NCBI GenBank assembly: GCA_910576335.1
Contig: CAJTIU010000001.1
Location: forward strand, 186,001-250,000
DNA: 64,000 nucleotides
Direction: 5' to 3'
Source: Lachnospiraceae bacterium
GTDB taxonomy: Bacteria > Bacillota > Clostridia > Lachnospirales > Lachnospiraceae
How positions within the stretch are numbered: position 1 is the first letter of the stretch; the number at the start of each line of letters is the position of its first letter. Positions 17,761 to 26,663 of the stretch are shown here, piece by piece. The position numbers and the translations under genes are program-made. The notes below the pieces were generated by a model. That model searched no databases. It was given only the letters and a program-made list of their open reading frames with translations, and had not been told where the DNA came from.

Positions 17761-18711
17761 TTATTTCTCCACGTCTCCGGCCACTGCCCATCTCCAGTAG
17801 GACTGGTCATAGTTCCATGTATTCTCATAGCCTGCCATTTCAAATACAAGCTGTGAATAAGCGGAACGGATTCCCCCTGTGCAGTAGGTCACGATCTTGT
17901 CATCCTTTGAGATTCCGGCGTCTGTGAGCACCTTCTCAATATCGGCCTTTGATCTTAAGGTTCCGTCCTCCCGGAACATATCAGTATAACGGATATGGAT
18001 TGCTCCCGGAAGGTGCCCTCCCTTCGCCTCGTTATATTTCACTGCTCCTTCGTATTCCTCGTCTGTTCGGACATCCACCACCTTATAGGAATCGTAATTC
18101 TCCATCAGCTCCTCTGTTTCCATGACATGGGTCATATCAATGGAATCAATGGAAACCTGCGTCTCTTCAGGCTCGGAGGCTCCTTTTTGTGTCGGCGCGC
18201 CTGCTTCTTTCAGCGCCGCATAACCACCATCTACCATCTTCACATTCGTGTAACCGGCAGCGGCGAGCTCCCACAAGACTCTCGCGTCATCTCCCCAACC
18301 GCCTAATGTCTCACCCAGCAGAATCAGTTCCTTGTCTTTTGACATGCCAAGTTTCCCCAGCCTCTCTGCAAGATCAGAAGGCTTTGGAATCTTACCCCAG
18401 CCTTCGTCTCCTTCTTTTCCATAACTGTCATCACAGGTTCCAAGAAGTTTCCAGTCCGTGGCAACCGCGCCTTCGATTGTTTCCTTATCTGACGCACCAT
18501 TTCCCCGGCAGTCCACAAAAAGGACGCCGTCCGCTCCCACCTTCTCCTTTGCGGCATCCGCCGTTATCAGCCAGGTGCCTTCAAATACATCCTTTGATAC
18601 CAGCTCGTCATCGGATACTCCCTTTGCCTTGCCACCGCATCCGGTCACAATCATAGCCGCCAGCAGCCCGATGCCAAGCCCTCTTATATTCCTCTTCATA
18701 CTTTTCTTCAT
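17761..18711 (-). CDS. Lipoprotein with two rhodanese domains
   Basis: 316 residues from ATG 18711 (GGAG six bases upstream; an upstream in-frame start lacks a ribosome site). A lipoprotein signal ends in the lipobox MIVTGCGG, so the protein should be tethered outside the membrane. The first rhodanese domain (about 45-170) has LLGETLGGWGDD where the active Cys would be, so it is inactive. The second (about 180-310) has DVRTDEEYEG, GHLPGAIHIRYTDMF and the active loop YCTGGIRSAYSQL. This is the layout of two-domain sulfurtransferases and closely matches rhodanese domains 2-3 of the giant downstream protein. It is the last gene of the TVP38/AhpD/ArsS-like operon. Confidence 0.85.
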   Translation of the reverse strand: MKKSMKRNIRGLGIGLLAAMIVTGCGGKAKGVSDDELVSKDVFEGTWLITADAAKEKVGADGVLFVDCRGNGASDKETIEGAVATDWKLLGTCDDSYGKEGDEGWGKIPKPSDLAERLGKLGMSKDKELILLGETLGGWGDDARVLWELAAAGYTNVKMVDGGYAALKEAGAPTQKGASEPEETQVSIDSIDMTHVMETEELMENYDSYKVVDVRTDEEYEGAVKYNEAKGGHLPGAIHIRYTDMFREDGTLRSKADIEKVLTDAGISKDDKIVTYCTGGIRSAYSQLVFEMAGYENTWNYDQSYWRWAVAGDVEK

Positions 18712-18821
18712 GTCTGACTCCATTTCTAAAATAACCGGCCCGGCCAAGGAACTGTCAAAAATAGCTTACTAGGCTCCCCTGCCGGATCCGGCTGCTGTAT
18801 ACAAAACTCCGTCTGAACCTC

Positions 18822-19799
18822 CTATGCCGTACTTCCCCCGCAGCTTGAACCTTGCCCGGCGGTGCAGGCGTAGCAGTGCTTATCAAAACGTATCTTTCTC
18901 TTCTTATACGGCCTGTCCCGAAGATCCATGATCGTTTCCTTCGTCTCAACCGGCATGTCCACTGCCTGGTTAAAATCACAGTCGTACAATGAACCGTCCC
19001 ACGCTACAGACAGCTGGCTTCTGCACATCATTCCAGGAAGCGCGCCCGGATTAAAGGCACCATAAAGCTTTGTCATATAGCTTTCCATATTTCCGGTCTT
19101 CATAAGGAACCCGCCGAATCTTCCAATCGGGTTGTTCGTTATTGTAAACAGATTATTAAATACAATTCCGTACTCCTGTCCCAGATGCTCCTTGTACTCT
19201 CTCTCAATGGCGCTCTGCTGCGGCGGGAAGAATGCCCCGCCCGGGTTAAATACCATGTTGAGCACAAGTTCCGGATCCTTTCCGTAGCCCGCCTCATTGA
19301 GCTTCTTTAACACCTCTATGGATTTGTCAAAGGTTCCTGAACCTCTCTGGCGCTCTGAATTCTTTGCCTTATAATGTGGGAGGGAGCAGATGATCTCCAC
19401 CTTGTGGTCTGCATAGAACTCCGGCAGGTCTTCGTATCCTTCCTCCAGCATAATCGTCAGGTTGGTCCTTACCATAACATGGCTGCACACCTTTACAGCT
19501 TCCTCTACAAACCAGCGGAAATCGGGATTCATCTCCGGCGCTCCGCCAGTGATGTCGATTGTAGAAAATCCCCAATTCTTATACACATCAAGGCACGCTT
19601 CCATTACATCGCGCCCCATAACTTCTGTGCGGTTCGGCCCCGCCTCCATATGACAGTGCTTACACGCAAGATTGCAGAGCCTGCCTACATTAATCTGCAG
19701 CACAGACATTTTATCCGTCATAAGCAGATCCTTGTCCTCCACAGAATCCTCAAAGTCCGGAATCTGCGTAAGTTTTCCAAATTCTTCTCTTATATCCAT
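18822..19799 (-). CDS. Radical SAM protein, ArsS/TIGR04167 type
   Basis: 325 residues. The radical SAM 4Fe-4S motif is CNLACKHCH near residue 42, followed by TDI/TGGAPEMNP and the TIM-barrel. The C-terminal Cys-rich domain (DUF3641 type) includes CRSQLSVAWDGSLYDCDFNQ and ends CYACTAGQGSSCGG. Family knowledge: members are called arsenosugar biosynthesis protein ArsS or rSAM/SeCys protein; ArsS transfers a 5'-deoxyadenosyl group to methylated arsenic, and some members carry selenocysteine in this domain. Here the residues are Cys and no in-frame TGA is present. It is two bases downstream of the AhpD-like gene, its usual partner. No arsM-like methyltransferase is in the window, so an arsenic substrate is unproven. 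Confidence 0.88.
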   Translation of the reverse strand: MDIREEFGKLTQIPDFEDSVEDKDLLMTDKMSVLQINVGRLCNLACKHCHMEAGPNRTEVMGRDVMEACLDVYKNWGFSTIDITGGAPEMNPDFRWFVEEAVKVCSHVMVRTNLTIMLEEGYEDLPEFYADHKVEIICSLPHYKAKNSERQRGSGTFDKSIEVLKKLNEAGYGKDPELVLNMVFNPGGAFFPPQQSAIEREYKEHLGQEYGIVFNNLFTITNNPIGRFGGFLMKTGNMESYMTKLYGAFNPGALPGMMCRSQLSVAWDGSLYDCDFNQAVDMPVETKETIMDLRDRPYKKRKIRFDKHCYACTAGQGSSCGGSTA

Positions 19800-19801
19800 T
19801 A

Positions 19802-20134
19802 CTAAAGCTCCAGTTTCTTTACAATATTTTTCATCTGTACGCCGTGAACCAGCGTTGCGCCTCCCCTGATGGCTGCTGCAACGTGAACAGCCTCTGTCAT
19901 CTGCTCCTCGTCAACACCCTTTGACAGGCAGTCCTGTGTGTAAGAATCAATGCAGTAGGGGCACTGTACCGCATGTGCCACTGCCAGGGCGATCAGTGAT
20001 TTTTCCCTTGCCGTGAGCGCCCCCTCGGCAAATACTGCGCCGTAATACTGCATAAAGCTGTCCCACAGCTGGGGCGCCTCCTCGCCCATTGTGCCGAATT
20101 TTGCCAGATCCTCCGGATTATAATACGTGTTCAT
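19802..20134 (-). CDS. AhpD/carboxymuconolactone decarboxylase-like protein, ArsS-associated
   Basis: 110 residues, the size of a single-domain AhpD-like protein. The redox motif CPYCIDSYTQDC is near residue 60, preceded by LTAREKSLIALAVAHAVQ and followed by AVHVAAAIRGGATLVHG, typical of the fold. It fits the TIGR04169-type peroxidase-like protein that accompanies ArsS-type radical SAM genes. It lies one base after the TVP38 gene and two bases before the radical SAM gene, so the three are surely co-transcribed. A thiol-dependent redox role for the pathway is likely; the substrate is unknown. Confidence 0.88.
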   Translation of the reverse strand: MNTYYNPEDLAKFGTMGEEAPQLWDSFMQYYGAVFAEGALTAREKSLIALAVAHAVQCPYCIDSYTQDCLSKGVDEEQMTEAVHVAAAIRGGATLVHGVQMKNIVKKLEL

Positions 20135-20135
20135 G

Positions 20136-20855
20136 TTAGTTATCCTCCTTTTTTTTCTGTTTCTCGTTATATATCTGCTTGAATAAAACGATCAGTGCTG
20201 ATATTGCAAACAGCAGAAGCAGTCCTGTCACAAACAGCTTTGCCCCTCCTGTCAGCATGCTTCCCACATAAGAGTAAATGATGGTTGCAGGAAGCTGTCC
20301 GATTCCCGTGGCCACAAAGAAACTCCAGAAGGAAATGGATGTAAGACCCGCGGCATAGCTTACAATATCAAAGGAGATAAAAGGCAGCAGCCTGGCAATG
20401 AGAATGCTCATCCTTCCGTGTTTCTCGAAAAATTCATCAATCTGCTTTAATCCTCTCCTGCTGGTAAGCTTCTCTGCCACGTCTCTTCCGAGAATCCTTG
20501 CTATGTAAAAACAGACCGCCGCGCCTGCCATGGCGCTTGACCAGGAAAGGATTGCTCCCTTCCACCACCCAAAGAGGTTCGCGTTAGCGAAGGTCAGCAG
20601 GAATGCCGGAAGCGGCGCCGCAATGGACTGGAGAATCATCAGCATAAAAGAAACTGCCGCTGCATAGATGCCGTAGGATTCCACGAATTCCTTTACCACT
20701 TCAAAGTCGCCGCTGGCAAATGCCGCCAGGATCTTATTCATGGTCGCATGAACTGCCGGAATAAAATAATAAGCAAGAAAAGCCGCAGCTGCCAGTGCAA
20801 TAACCACAATCTTTCCTGCCCATTTATTTGCTTTTTTTGTACTTTTTGTTTCCAT
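20136..20855 (-). CDS. TVP38/TMEM64 (VTT domain) membrane protein
   Basis: 239 residues from ATG 20855; a TTG start 18 bases upstream lacks a ribosome site. About five to six membrane segments, with the VTT/SNARE-associated signature in the middle: PLPAFLLTFANANLFGWWKG, WSSAMAGAAVCFYIARILGR, the GRMSILIARLLPFISFDIVS stretch and YAAGLTSISFW. The family acts in lipid scrambling or transport and often accompanies redox and sulfur or selenium genes. It opens the operon leading to the AhpD-like, ArsS-like and rhodanese genes. A second TVP38 gene opens the facing operon at 33694. Confidence 0.88.
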   Translation of the reverse strand: METKSTKKANKWAGKIVVIALAAAAFLAYYFIPAVHATMNKILAAFASGDFEVVKEFVESYGIYAAAVSFMLMILQSIAAPLPAFLLTFANANLFGWWKGAILSWSSAMAGAAVCFYIARILGRDVAEKLTSRRGLKQIDEFFEKHGRMSILIARLLPFISFDIVSYAAGLTSISFWSFFVATGIGQLPATIIYSYVGSMLTGGAKLFVTGLLLLFAISALIVLFKQIYNEKQKKKEDN

Positions 20856-20922
20856 AATCTCTTCATCCCCCAAATTATTATGTCACATTTTACTAAAATC
20901 AGATCGTACAGATAGTAATTGC

Positions 20923-20952
20923 ATTATATCATTTCGCGATTTAGATGTATAA
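20923..20952 (-). promoter_or_regulatory. Promoter of the TVP38/ArsS-like operon
   Basis: Minus strand: TTATAC (20947-20952), 18-base spacer, TATAAT (20923-20928), about 68 bases before the start codon. The -10 box is perfect, the -35 weak, which fits control from the adjacent 41-bp palindrome. Confidence 0.6.
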
Positions 20953-20959
20953 TTGTTTA

Positions 20960-21000
20960 TTTCAATATATTTATAGGTAATACCTATAAATATATTGAAA
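20960..21000. promoter_or_regulatory. Perfect A/T-rich 41-bp palindrome, candidate operator
   Basis: Two perfect 20-bp arms (TTTCAATATATTTATAGGTA and its complement) flank a single A. It lies seven bases upstream of the -35 box of the TVP38/ArsS-like operon and directly touches family 1 copy 4. The position suits an activator or repressor site; a terminator for the glycosyltransferase operon is the alternative. Confidence 0.7.
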
Positions 21001-21038
21001 TTGGGGACGGGGCATTTTTAAAAATGCCCCGTCCCCAA
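21001..21038. repeat. Family 1 GC-rich palindrome, copy 4
   Basis: Perfect 38-bp palindrome, TTGGGGACGGGGCATTTTT plus its complement. The last six codons and the stop of the glycosyltransferase gene ending at 21018 lie inside it. Confidence 0.97.
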
Positions 21039-22157
21039 CAATCTTCTGATTTTTTTCATTCTCTGATTCCAGGTCAGCAGAAAAGACAGCCTCCTGCGCA
21101 CGCGCCGGAGTGTGTATTTAAGCTGATCCCTGTCCCAGCGTCTCTCATTTGCCTTATAGATCAAGAAGTCTCCCGCAGACAGCTCCTTCATAAGTTCCAG
21201 ATCCCGGTACATCCACTCCTCCATAAGCTCTTCCCGGCGGCACTGATGAATCCCAAGGGCTTCAAATCCCTCCTCCTTAAGAAATTGATACAACTGCACA
21301 TAAGCTTCAAAGGATGTCTGAATGTTCAGTGCCCGGAACATCCCCAGCACTGCCTTGTTGCGAAAGCTTTTCTGAAACATCGGAAAGTCTGGATCCTCCT
21401 TAAGCTTTCCAAGGGTACAGAGGTAGGACTCATAAGGGCAGAGAAACGTATCTGAAGCCCTTCCTGTCAGGCTTTCCGGGTTGTTCACCCGGTGGTATAC
21501 AAGCATCTGCCGCACACAGGTGACTGCCTCTGCCCGGTACATGGACAACATGACAAATGCCGTATCGTTGGCCTGACGTATCTCCTGAAAGCTTATCCCG
21601 CTGCGGGCCAGAAATTCCCGGCGGAACATCTTGTTCCACAGCACATTGGATGCAAAATCAAATAAATGATCACCCAGATCATACTTTTGAAACACTTCTT
21701 TTCCCGGAAGAAGAGCTGTCTTTAAGTATCCGTCCGCCTCGTACACCTTTTCCTCGTCTGTAAATTCGCAGACGCCGCACACGCACACATCTGCCCTGGA
21801 TGACTTTGCCTTCCGGTACAGAAGTTCAGCGGCTTTTTCCCGGAACCTGTCGTCCGCATCCCAGAACAGGACGTATTCCCCCCGCGCTTCGAGAAGACCC
21901 CGGTTTCTCGCTGCTCCGGCATTCAGGTTCTCCTGGGTAAGCAGGCTGATCCTGAAATCCTTTTTTCCAAGATTCCGGATGATATCTGCAGACCGGTCCG
22001 TGGAGCCGTCGTCGATACAGATAATCTCAATCTCCTTCAGCGACTGCCGCATGACGGATTCCAGCATCTGCTCCAGGTGCTTCTGTGCGTTATACACAGG
22101 TATAATGACTGACACAGCCGGTATTTTTTCCATTTTGTTTTCTTCTGTTTTTCCCAT
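21018..22157 (-). CDS. Family 2 glycosyltransferase (1), repeat-encoded tail
   Basis: GT-A fold enzyme: VSVIIPVYNAQKHLEQMLES, IICIDDGSTDRSADII and the DxD-like WDADDRF. ATG 22157 is chosen because GGGGA lies just upstream and the glycosyltransferase domain starts soon after; a GTG at 22244 would add 29 unrelated residues. The central and C-terminal halves are helical and resemble the neighbouring paralogues. The final LGTGHF is encoded by family 1 copy 4. It is the last gene of the glycosyltransferase run, probably adding a sugar to a surface glycan; donor and acceptor cannot be told. Confidence 0.8.
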   Translation of the reverse strand: MGKTEENKMEKIPAVSVIIPVYNAQKHLEQMLESVMRQSLKEIEIICIDDGSTDRSADIIRNLGKKDFRISLLTQENLNAGAARNRGLLEARGEYVLFWDADDRFREKAAELLYRKAKSSRADVCVCGVCEFTDEEKVYEADGYLKTALLPGKEVFQKYDLGDHLFDFASNVLWNKMFRREFLARSGISFQEIRQANDTAFVMLSMYRAEAVTCVRQMLVYHRVNNPESLTGRASDTFLCPYESYLCTLGKLKEDPDFPMFQKSFRNKAVLGMFRALNIQTSFEAYVQLYQFLKEEGFEALGIHQCRREELMEEWMYRDLELMKELSAGDFLIYKANERRWDRDQLKYTLRRVRRRLSFLLTWNQRMKKIRRLLGTGHF

Positions 22158-22227
22158 AATTTCCCCAAATATTGCAGTACTCTCCGAGTAAAATGCACCG
22201 GCCTTTTGCGCCAGTACTGCATTGTCG

Positions 22228-23229
22228 TCAGTCAACAATGCCACGGCTGCACTTCGATATAATCCGGGGCAGCCGCCCTCTCACAATCTCCCAGTATTGC
22301 CTGTATTCTTTCTTATTATAAAAATAATCTTCTCTTTTCCCTGCGATGCCAAGCTCACGAAACCAGTGTTTTTTCAGCATCCTGCGCAGTTCTTTTTTCT
22401 TCTCTCCCTGAAGCGTATCCAGATTCCACAGGGAAAAGTGGAGTGCATAGTTAATATAATCCTGCTCCAACTCCTGGTACCGCCCGAGCCTTATAAGATT
22501 CTCCCTGAGCGCCTTAAGCGCCTCATAAAAACACTGCCAGGACTTGTCACGGGTATTGGAAAGGGAGGATGAGGTGCCTCTTCTCTGGTGGGCGAGCACA
22601 CGCTCCTCCGTCTCAATCCGCTCCGCCAGGACAATCGCCAGGAACACGAACAAAAGGTCATTAGACGTTCTCTGCTCCTGGAACCCGAGGCCGTGCTTTA
22701 AGACGAACTCCCGCTCAAACAGCTTGTCCCAGGCCCATCCCACGAATACCTTGAACACATTGTCCGTAAAAGTCCGGCAGTCCATGGGTCTGTACGGCGC
22801 AAGGGCATGGCTCCTAAGTGTCCAGGGCATGTCCCGGAAGACTCCCTCCTCTGTATGGTACTGGTCTGACCGGAATACAACGATCTGCGCATTCCCTGAC
22901 ACGGCTCTCTCATATGCGCACTCCAACATATCCGGCTCAAAGAAATCATCAGCATCCAGGAAGGACAGGTACTCTCCCGACGCCTCAGCAAGCCCTCTGT
23001 TCCTGGCCGCGCCTGCACCGATATTCTCCTGCATGATCACATGGAGCCTTGGATCACACCCCTTATATTCCTCCAGGATCTGTGCCGAGCCGTCTGTGGA
23101 GCCGTCATCCACGCAGAGAATCTCAATCTCCCTTAAGGTCTGCCCCATAATACTGTCCAGGCACTGCCTCAGATGGCTCTGCGCATTATAGACCGGAACG
23201 ATCACGGAAACTTTTGGCCTGTCCATCAT
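22228..23229 (-). CDS. Family 2 glycosyltransferase (2)
   Basis: 333 residues. N-terminal GT-A domain: KVSVIVPVYNAQSHLRQCLD, ILCVDDGSTDGSAQIL, NIGAGAARNRGLAEASGEY and the metal-binding LDADDFF. The C-terminal part contains HWFRELGIAGKRED and is shared with other members of the cluster. The start overlaps the stop of the preceding glycosyltransferase by four bases, so translation is coupled. Cytoplasmic, acting on an unknown glycan. Confidence 0.88.
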   Translation of the reverse strand: MMDRPKVSVIVPVYNAQSHLRQCLDSIMGQTLREIEILCVDDGSTDGSAQILEEYKGCDPRLHVIMQENIGAGAARNRGLAEASGEYLSFLDADDFFEPDMLECAYERAVSGNAQIVVFRSDQYHTEEGVFRDMPWTLRSHALAPYRPMDCRTFTDNVFKVFVGWAWDKLFEREFVLKHGLGFQEQRTSNDLLFVFLAIVLAERIETEERVLAHQRRGTSSSLSNTRDKSWQCFYEALKALRENLIRLGRYQELEQDYINYALHFSLWNLDTLQGEKKKELRRMLKKHWFRELGIAGKREDYFYNKKEYRQYWEIVRGRLPRIISKCSRGIVD

Positions 23230-24374
23230 CTTTTCCTCCTGCGAAGCATGCGTTTAAGCCTCCCTGGCAGGAATAGAAGAATCTTTCCAAGCCGGAAGGT
23301 CTTAGATCTCCGTATAGAAGCAATCTCTTCCTTTAGCTTCCGGTTCTCTGTCTCCAATGCCTGCATCTGCTCAAACACCTTCTGATTCATCCCCGCAGGA
23401 TAAACCCTTGTAAGGTAATATTTCTTGGGATCCTCCGTAATACTGCGGATGTTGTTCCAGGCATTACAGGAAAACGGCTCCCTGACCAGATCTCCCAGGG
23501 CGATTCCCCTTTTCAGTTCTTCGCTGAAGCGCATTAGGTATTCTTCTCTATACTTTTCATCAATCCTCCACAGAGTCCCCATATAATTATGATATTTTTT
23601 GAACCAGTACATATGGCGGAAGCGCTCCCACAGCGCCGGATCCTTAAGAAGAATCCCCCTAATGTAATCATATTCTGCGTTGATACAGTAGACCTTTTCC
23701 TTACTTTTTACGGAGGAATCTGGATTGTCCCGGCGGTTCCTGTAATAAGGCTGGTCCACAATCATCCCCCGCTTCCCGTAAATAAATGTCTGAAACCAGA
23801 AGCCATTGTCCTGAAAGGATGCCCCCGGCGTCTCATTATGCTGTATATGGTATTTCTCTAAAAAGCTTCTTTTATAGATGCCGCTCCATGTATTCATAAT
23901 ATACCGGAGTGTCTCCGGGTTCTCTCCCGGGTTGAAAACCTTATTGTAGTCTGACGGATCCGGCGACAAATGGTTGCAGGCCAGTTCCATGCTGCCGCTT
24001 TGCGCCCTCTTAAAACGATAAAAATCTGCTTTCACAAAATCCAGGTCATATTCCTTCGCCTTCTGATACAGTTCCTCGTACATATTAAGCGCTGCATAGT
24101 CATCTGCCTCCACGATGCCGATGTACTCTCCCGAAGCCCTGGCAATGCCTTCATTCATAGTGTATCCGTATCCCCGGTTCTCCCGCCAGATGAGCAGAAT
24201 ACGGCTGTCCTGCTCCTGGTATTTTTGCAGGATATCATAAGACCGGTCTGTGGAACCGTCGCTTATGCATATTATCTCTATGTCCTTCAATGTCTGTCCG
24301 GTAATGCTGTCCAGGCATTCCGCCAGATATCTCTCTGCATTATATACAGGTATAATTACTGATACTTTCGCCAT
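23226..24374 (-). CDS. Family 2 glycosyltransferase (3)
   Basis: 382 residues. GT-A motifs: KVSVIIPVYNAERYLAECLD, IICISDGSTDRSYDIL, NRGYGYTMNEGIARASGEY and VEADDY (Glu in place of the first Asp of DxD). The middle holds SGIYKRSFLEKYHIQHNETP, typical of polysaccharide-locus enzymes. The tail is a short coiled coil (QMQALETENRKLKEEIASI) and a basic end with FRLGKILLFLPGRLKRMLRR, a motif shared with the two larger neighbours and probably a membrane or partner contact. It overlaps both neighbouring genes. Confidence 0.88.
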   Translation of the reverse strand: MAKVSVIIPVYNAERYLAECLDSITGQTLKDIEIICISDGSTDRSYDILQKYQEQDSRILLIWRENRGYGYTMNEGIARASGEYIGIVEADDYAALNMYEELYQKAKEYDLDFVKADFYRFKRAQSGSMELACNHLSPDPSDYNKVFNPGENPETLRYIMNTWSGIYKRSFLEKYHIQHNETPGASFQDNGFWFQTFIYGKRGMIVDQPYYRNRRDNPDSSVKSKEKVYCINAEYDYIRGILLKDPALWERFRHMYWFKKYHNYMGTLWRIDEKYREEYLMRFSEELKRGIALGDLVREPFSCNAWNNIRSITEDPKKYYLTRVYPAGMNQKVFEQMQALETENRKLKEEIASIRRSKTFRLGKILLFLPGRLKRMLRRRKR

Positions 24375-26647
24375 ATTCCTTTCCTAAACATCCTCCTGAA
24401 TATCCGGACCGGCAGCCCGATCAGTCTTGCCAGCCGGTAGGTCTCGGAGCTTTTTACCTCCTCCAGTTCCTTTTTAAGCCGTTTGATCTCAAGTCCTCTG
24501 TCATATTTTTCCCCATAAGTAATCTGAAGCTTACGGTTAATCTCTGATTTTTCCCGGTAAGTCCTCTGAAGTGTCTCGTTTATCCCGCTCTTTGCCGCAT
24601 ATGCCCGGGCAAGCTTTTCCCTCATGGAGGCATCCTTTTCCACAAAAAAGCGGTAATAGATTCTCTCTGCCCCAGGAAGGCCCTCCGCAGCCCATCTTTC
24701 CTCTGCGGGAAGTGCATTGTAGATGTCCTTTGCAAGATCCAGCACTCCTTGCAGCGTCCCGAAAAGGATCTCTGTCATCTCTTCTGGATAAGAGTATTTC
24801 CCAAGAAAAGCCAGCATGTTGAGAAAACTTTTAAAGTATCCGTAGCTCTCCGGAAAACCGGCCCTTGCCGTCATAATGGAATCCTCCCTGATTCTCCTTA
24901 TAAACCAGGCCTCCCCCGTATACCCTGCCCGTTCTGCAAGAAGCATGGCGCGGAAGGAGAAGTCATTGTCCTCATGGAGAATTCCCGGTGTAAACCAAAG
25001 CCCCTGTTCCAGGAGATACTGTCTCCTGAAAAAAGCAATTCCTACATTAGTCCGGTACTCCCCGGTACTGCGCATCTGCCGGAACATCTCTGCCCCTGCA
25101 CAGGAAGCGGGATATTCCCCTGTCCGGATATAATAGCCGCAAAACTGTGGATACTGTTCCTTAAGCTTATCGCTGTCATAGAAGTCCCTGCCGTCAAAAT
25201 ACAGTACATCAAGCTCTGACATCCGGCTCCTTTCATACAGACCCTCCAGTCCGTCCCTGCGCAGCATGTCATCACTGTCCAGAAAATAGACATATTCTCC
25301 CGAGGCATGTCTGAGACTTCTGCTGCGCGCCTCAGATAGTCCCCTGTTTTTCTGCCGGTATACCGTAATCCGGCTGTCCGCCTCCGCATAGGACAGAAGC
25401 AGGTCTGAGGATCCGTCCTCCGACCCGTCGTCCATGCAGATGATTTCAATCTCCTTTAACGTCTGGCCAAGAATACTCTCCAGGCACTGCGCAAGATATT
25501 TTTTCGTATTATAGACCGGGATAATAACAGATACTTTTGGAGGGATATCCGCCACTCCCCGCCTCACAAGCGTCTCCGGCTCACCGTCCTTTCCTTTCTC
25601 CAGCTCCTCCCGCATCCTGACCGCATGGGGAAGACCCTTGATTCTGGCGTAATATTCCGGCATGTCATATCCTGCCGGGACGTTTTGGTATATTCCTTCC
25701 CGGGACGGGGCGTTTCCCTCCGTTACATGGTCCTCTTCCCCGGACATGTCAAGAATCCCCATCCGCAGGAACCGGCCGCTGCACAGGGCATGTATGATCG
25801 TCCACCTGGCGTTCTCGCTGCGGACCGTATTCAGATTAAATACACACCCAGACAACACCAGGTCTGCAAAGCCCTGCCGCACCTCGCCGTAGAGTCCCCG
25901 GCGATTCAGCTCCTCGTACGTATCCTCATAGGCTTTTAAAAAGCACAAGGGCTCCCTGTCTTTGCAATTCTGAACGCTGCCCTCCCGGTGCACCCTGTAG
26001 GAAAGCAGGTCCTCCCGCACAATGCTGATCCTCTCTGCAGCCGCCAGAGCCACAAGCACGAAGAATACATCATTGCTGTTAGGAAGATTCTGGAAGCTTA
26101 TCTGCTGCTCCTGAATAAATTTCCTTCTGAAAAGCTTCGTCCATGGAGTGGTAACCGTAAGACCGAAAAGCCTTCCGTTCATGTCCTTCCTTGAGAATAC
26201 CTCTTTTTCCGGAATCAGCTTCCTCCAGAGATACCGGGGCGCGTCCACTGTCTTTTTCGTCCGGTCATCGTACCTCTTTGCCCCGAACAAGACCACATCC
26301 GACTGTGTGCTCTTTCCCTTTTTCCACGTTTTTTCAAGAAGGGTCGGATCAAAGATATCATCCGAGTCTAAAAAGATGACGTATTCACCTCTGGCTTCCC
26401 CAAGCCCTGCATTTCTCGCTGCCCCGGCTCCCTCATGAGTCCGGCGGATTGCCCGGATCCGCCCGTCAGCCTTCGAATATTCTTCCAGAATCCCGAACGA
26501 ATTGTCATCCGAGCCGTCATCCACACAGAGAATCTCAATGTTCCCAAGTGTCTGATTTCTTAAAAGGTCAAGTGTCTCCCTCAGACAGGCCCTGCTGTTA
26601 TACACAGGCATGACCACAGAGACATCCGGTTTCTTACTGCTTTCCAA
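24356..26647 (-). CDS. Tandem family 2 glycosyltransferase, two GT-A domains
   Basis: 763 residues. TTG 26647 is the likely start, with GAGGAG seven to eight bases upstream. The first GT-A domain (about 8-230) has VSVVMPVYNSRACLRETLD and LDSDDIF; the second (about 372-600) has KVSVIIPVYNTKKYLAQCLE, IICMDDGSEDGSSDLL and LDSDDML. The C-terminus (about 690-763) is a coiled coil built on the phrase REKSEINRKLQITYGEKYDR, then the basic RLARLIGLPVRIFRRMF tail. Two catalytic domains in one chain suggest it adds two successive sugars or polymerises a disaccharide. The same coiled-coil phrase occurs twice in the next gene. Confidence 0.88.
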   Translation of the reverse strand: MESSKKPDVSVVMPVYNSRACLRETLDLLRNQTLGNIEILCVDDGSDDNSFGILEEYSKADGRIRAIRRTHEGAGAARNAGLGEARGEYVIFLDSDDIFDPTLLEKTWKKGKSTQSDVVLFGAKRYDDRTKKTVDAPRYLWRKLIPEKEVFSRKDMNGRLFGLTVTTPWTKLFRRKFIQEQQISFQNLPNSNDVFFVLVALAAAERISIVREDLLSYRVHREGSVQNCKDREPLCFLKAYEDTYEELNRRGLYGEVRQGFADLVLSGCVFNLNTVRSENARWTIIHALCSGRFLRMGILDMSGEEDHVTEGNAPSREGIYQNVPAGYDMPEYYARIKGLPHAVRMREELEKGKDGEPETLVRRGVADIPPKVSVIIPVYNTKKYLAQCLESILGQTLKEIEIICMDDGSEDGSSDLLLSYAEADSRITVYRQKNRGLSEARSRSLRHASGEYVYFLDSDDMLRRDGLEGLYERSRMSELDVLYFDGRDFYDSDKLKEQYPQFCGYYIRTGEYPASCAGAEMFRQMRSTGEYRTNVGIAFFRRQYLLEQGLWFTPGILHEDNDFSFRAMLLAERAGYTGEAWFIRRIREDSIMTARAGFPESYGYFKSFLNMLAFLGKYSYPEEMTEILFGTLQGVLDLAKDIYNALPAEERWAAEGLPGAERIYYRFFVEKDASMREKLARAYAAKSGINETLQRTYREKSEINRKLQITYGEKYDRGLEIKRLKKELEEVKSSETYRLARLIGLPVRIFRRMFRKGIWRKYQ

Positions 26648-26663
26648 ATCTCTGCTCCTCTTA

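Noticed and set aside
18780-18822. Selenocysteine codon in the ArsS-type radical SAM gene
   Set aside because: The C-terminal Cys motif is complete with Cys codons, the stop is TAG and no in-frame TGA occurs before it.
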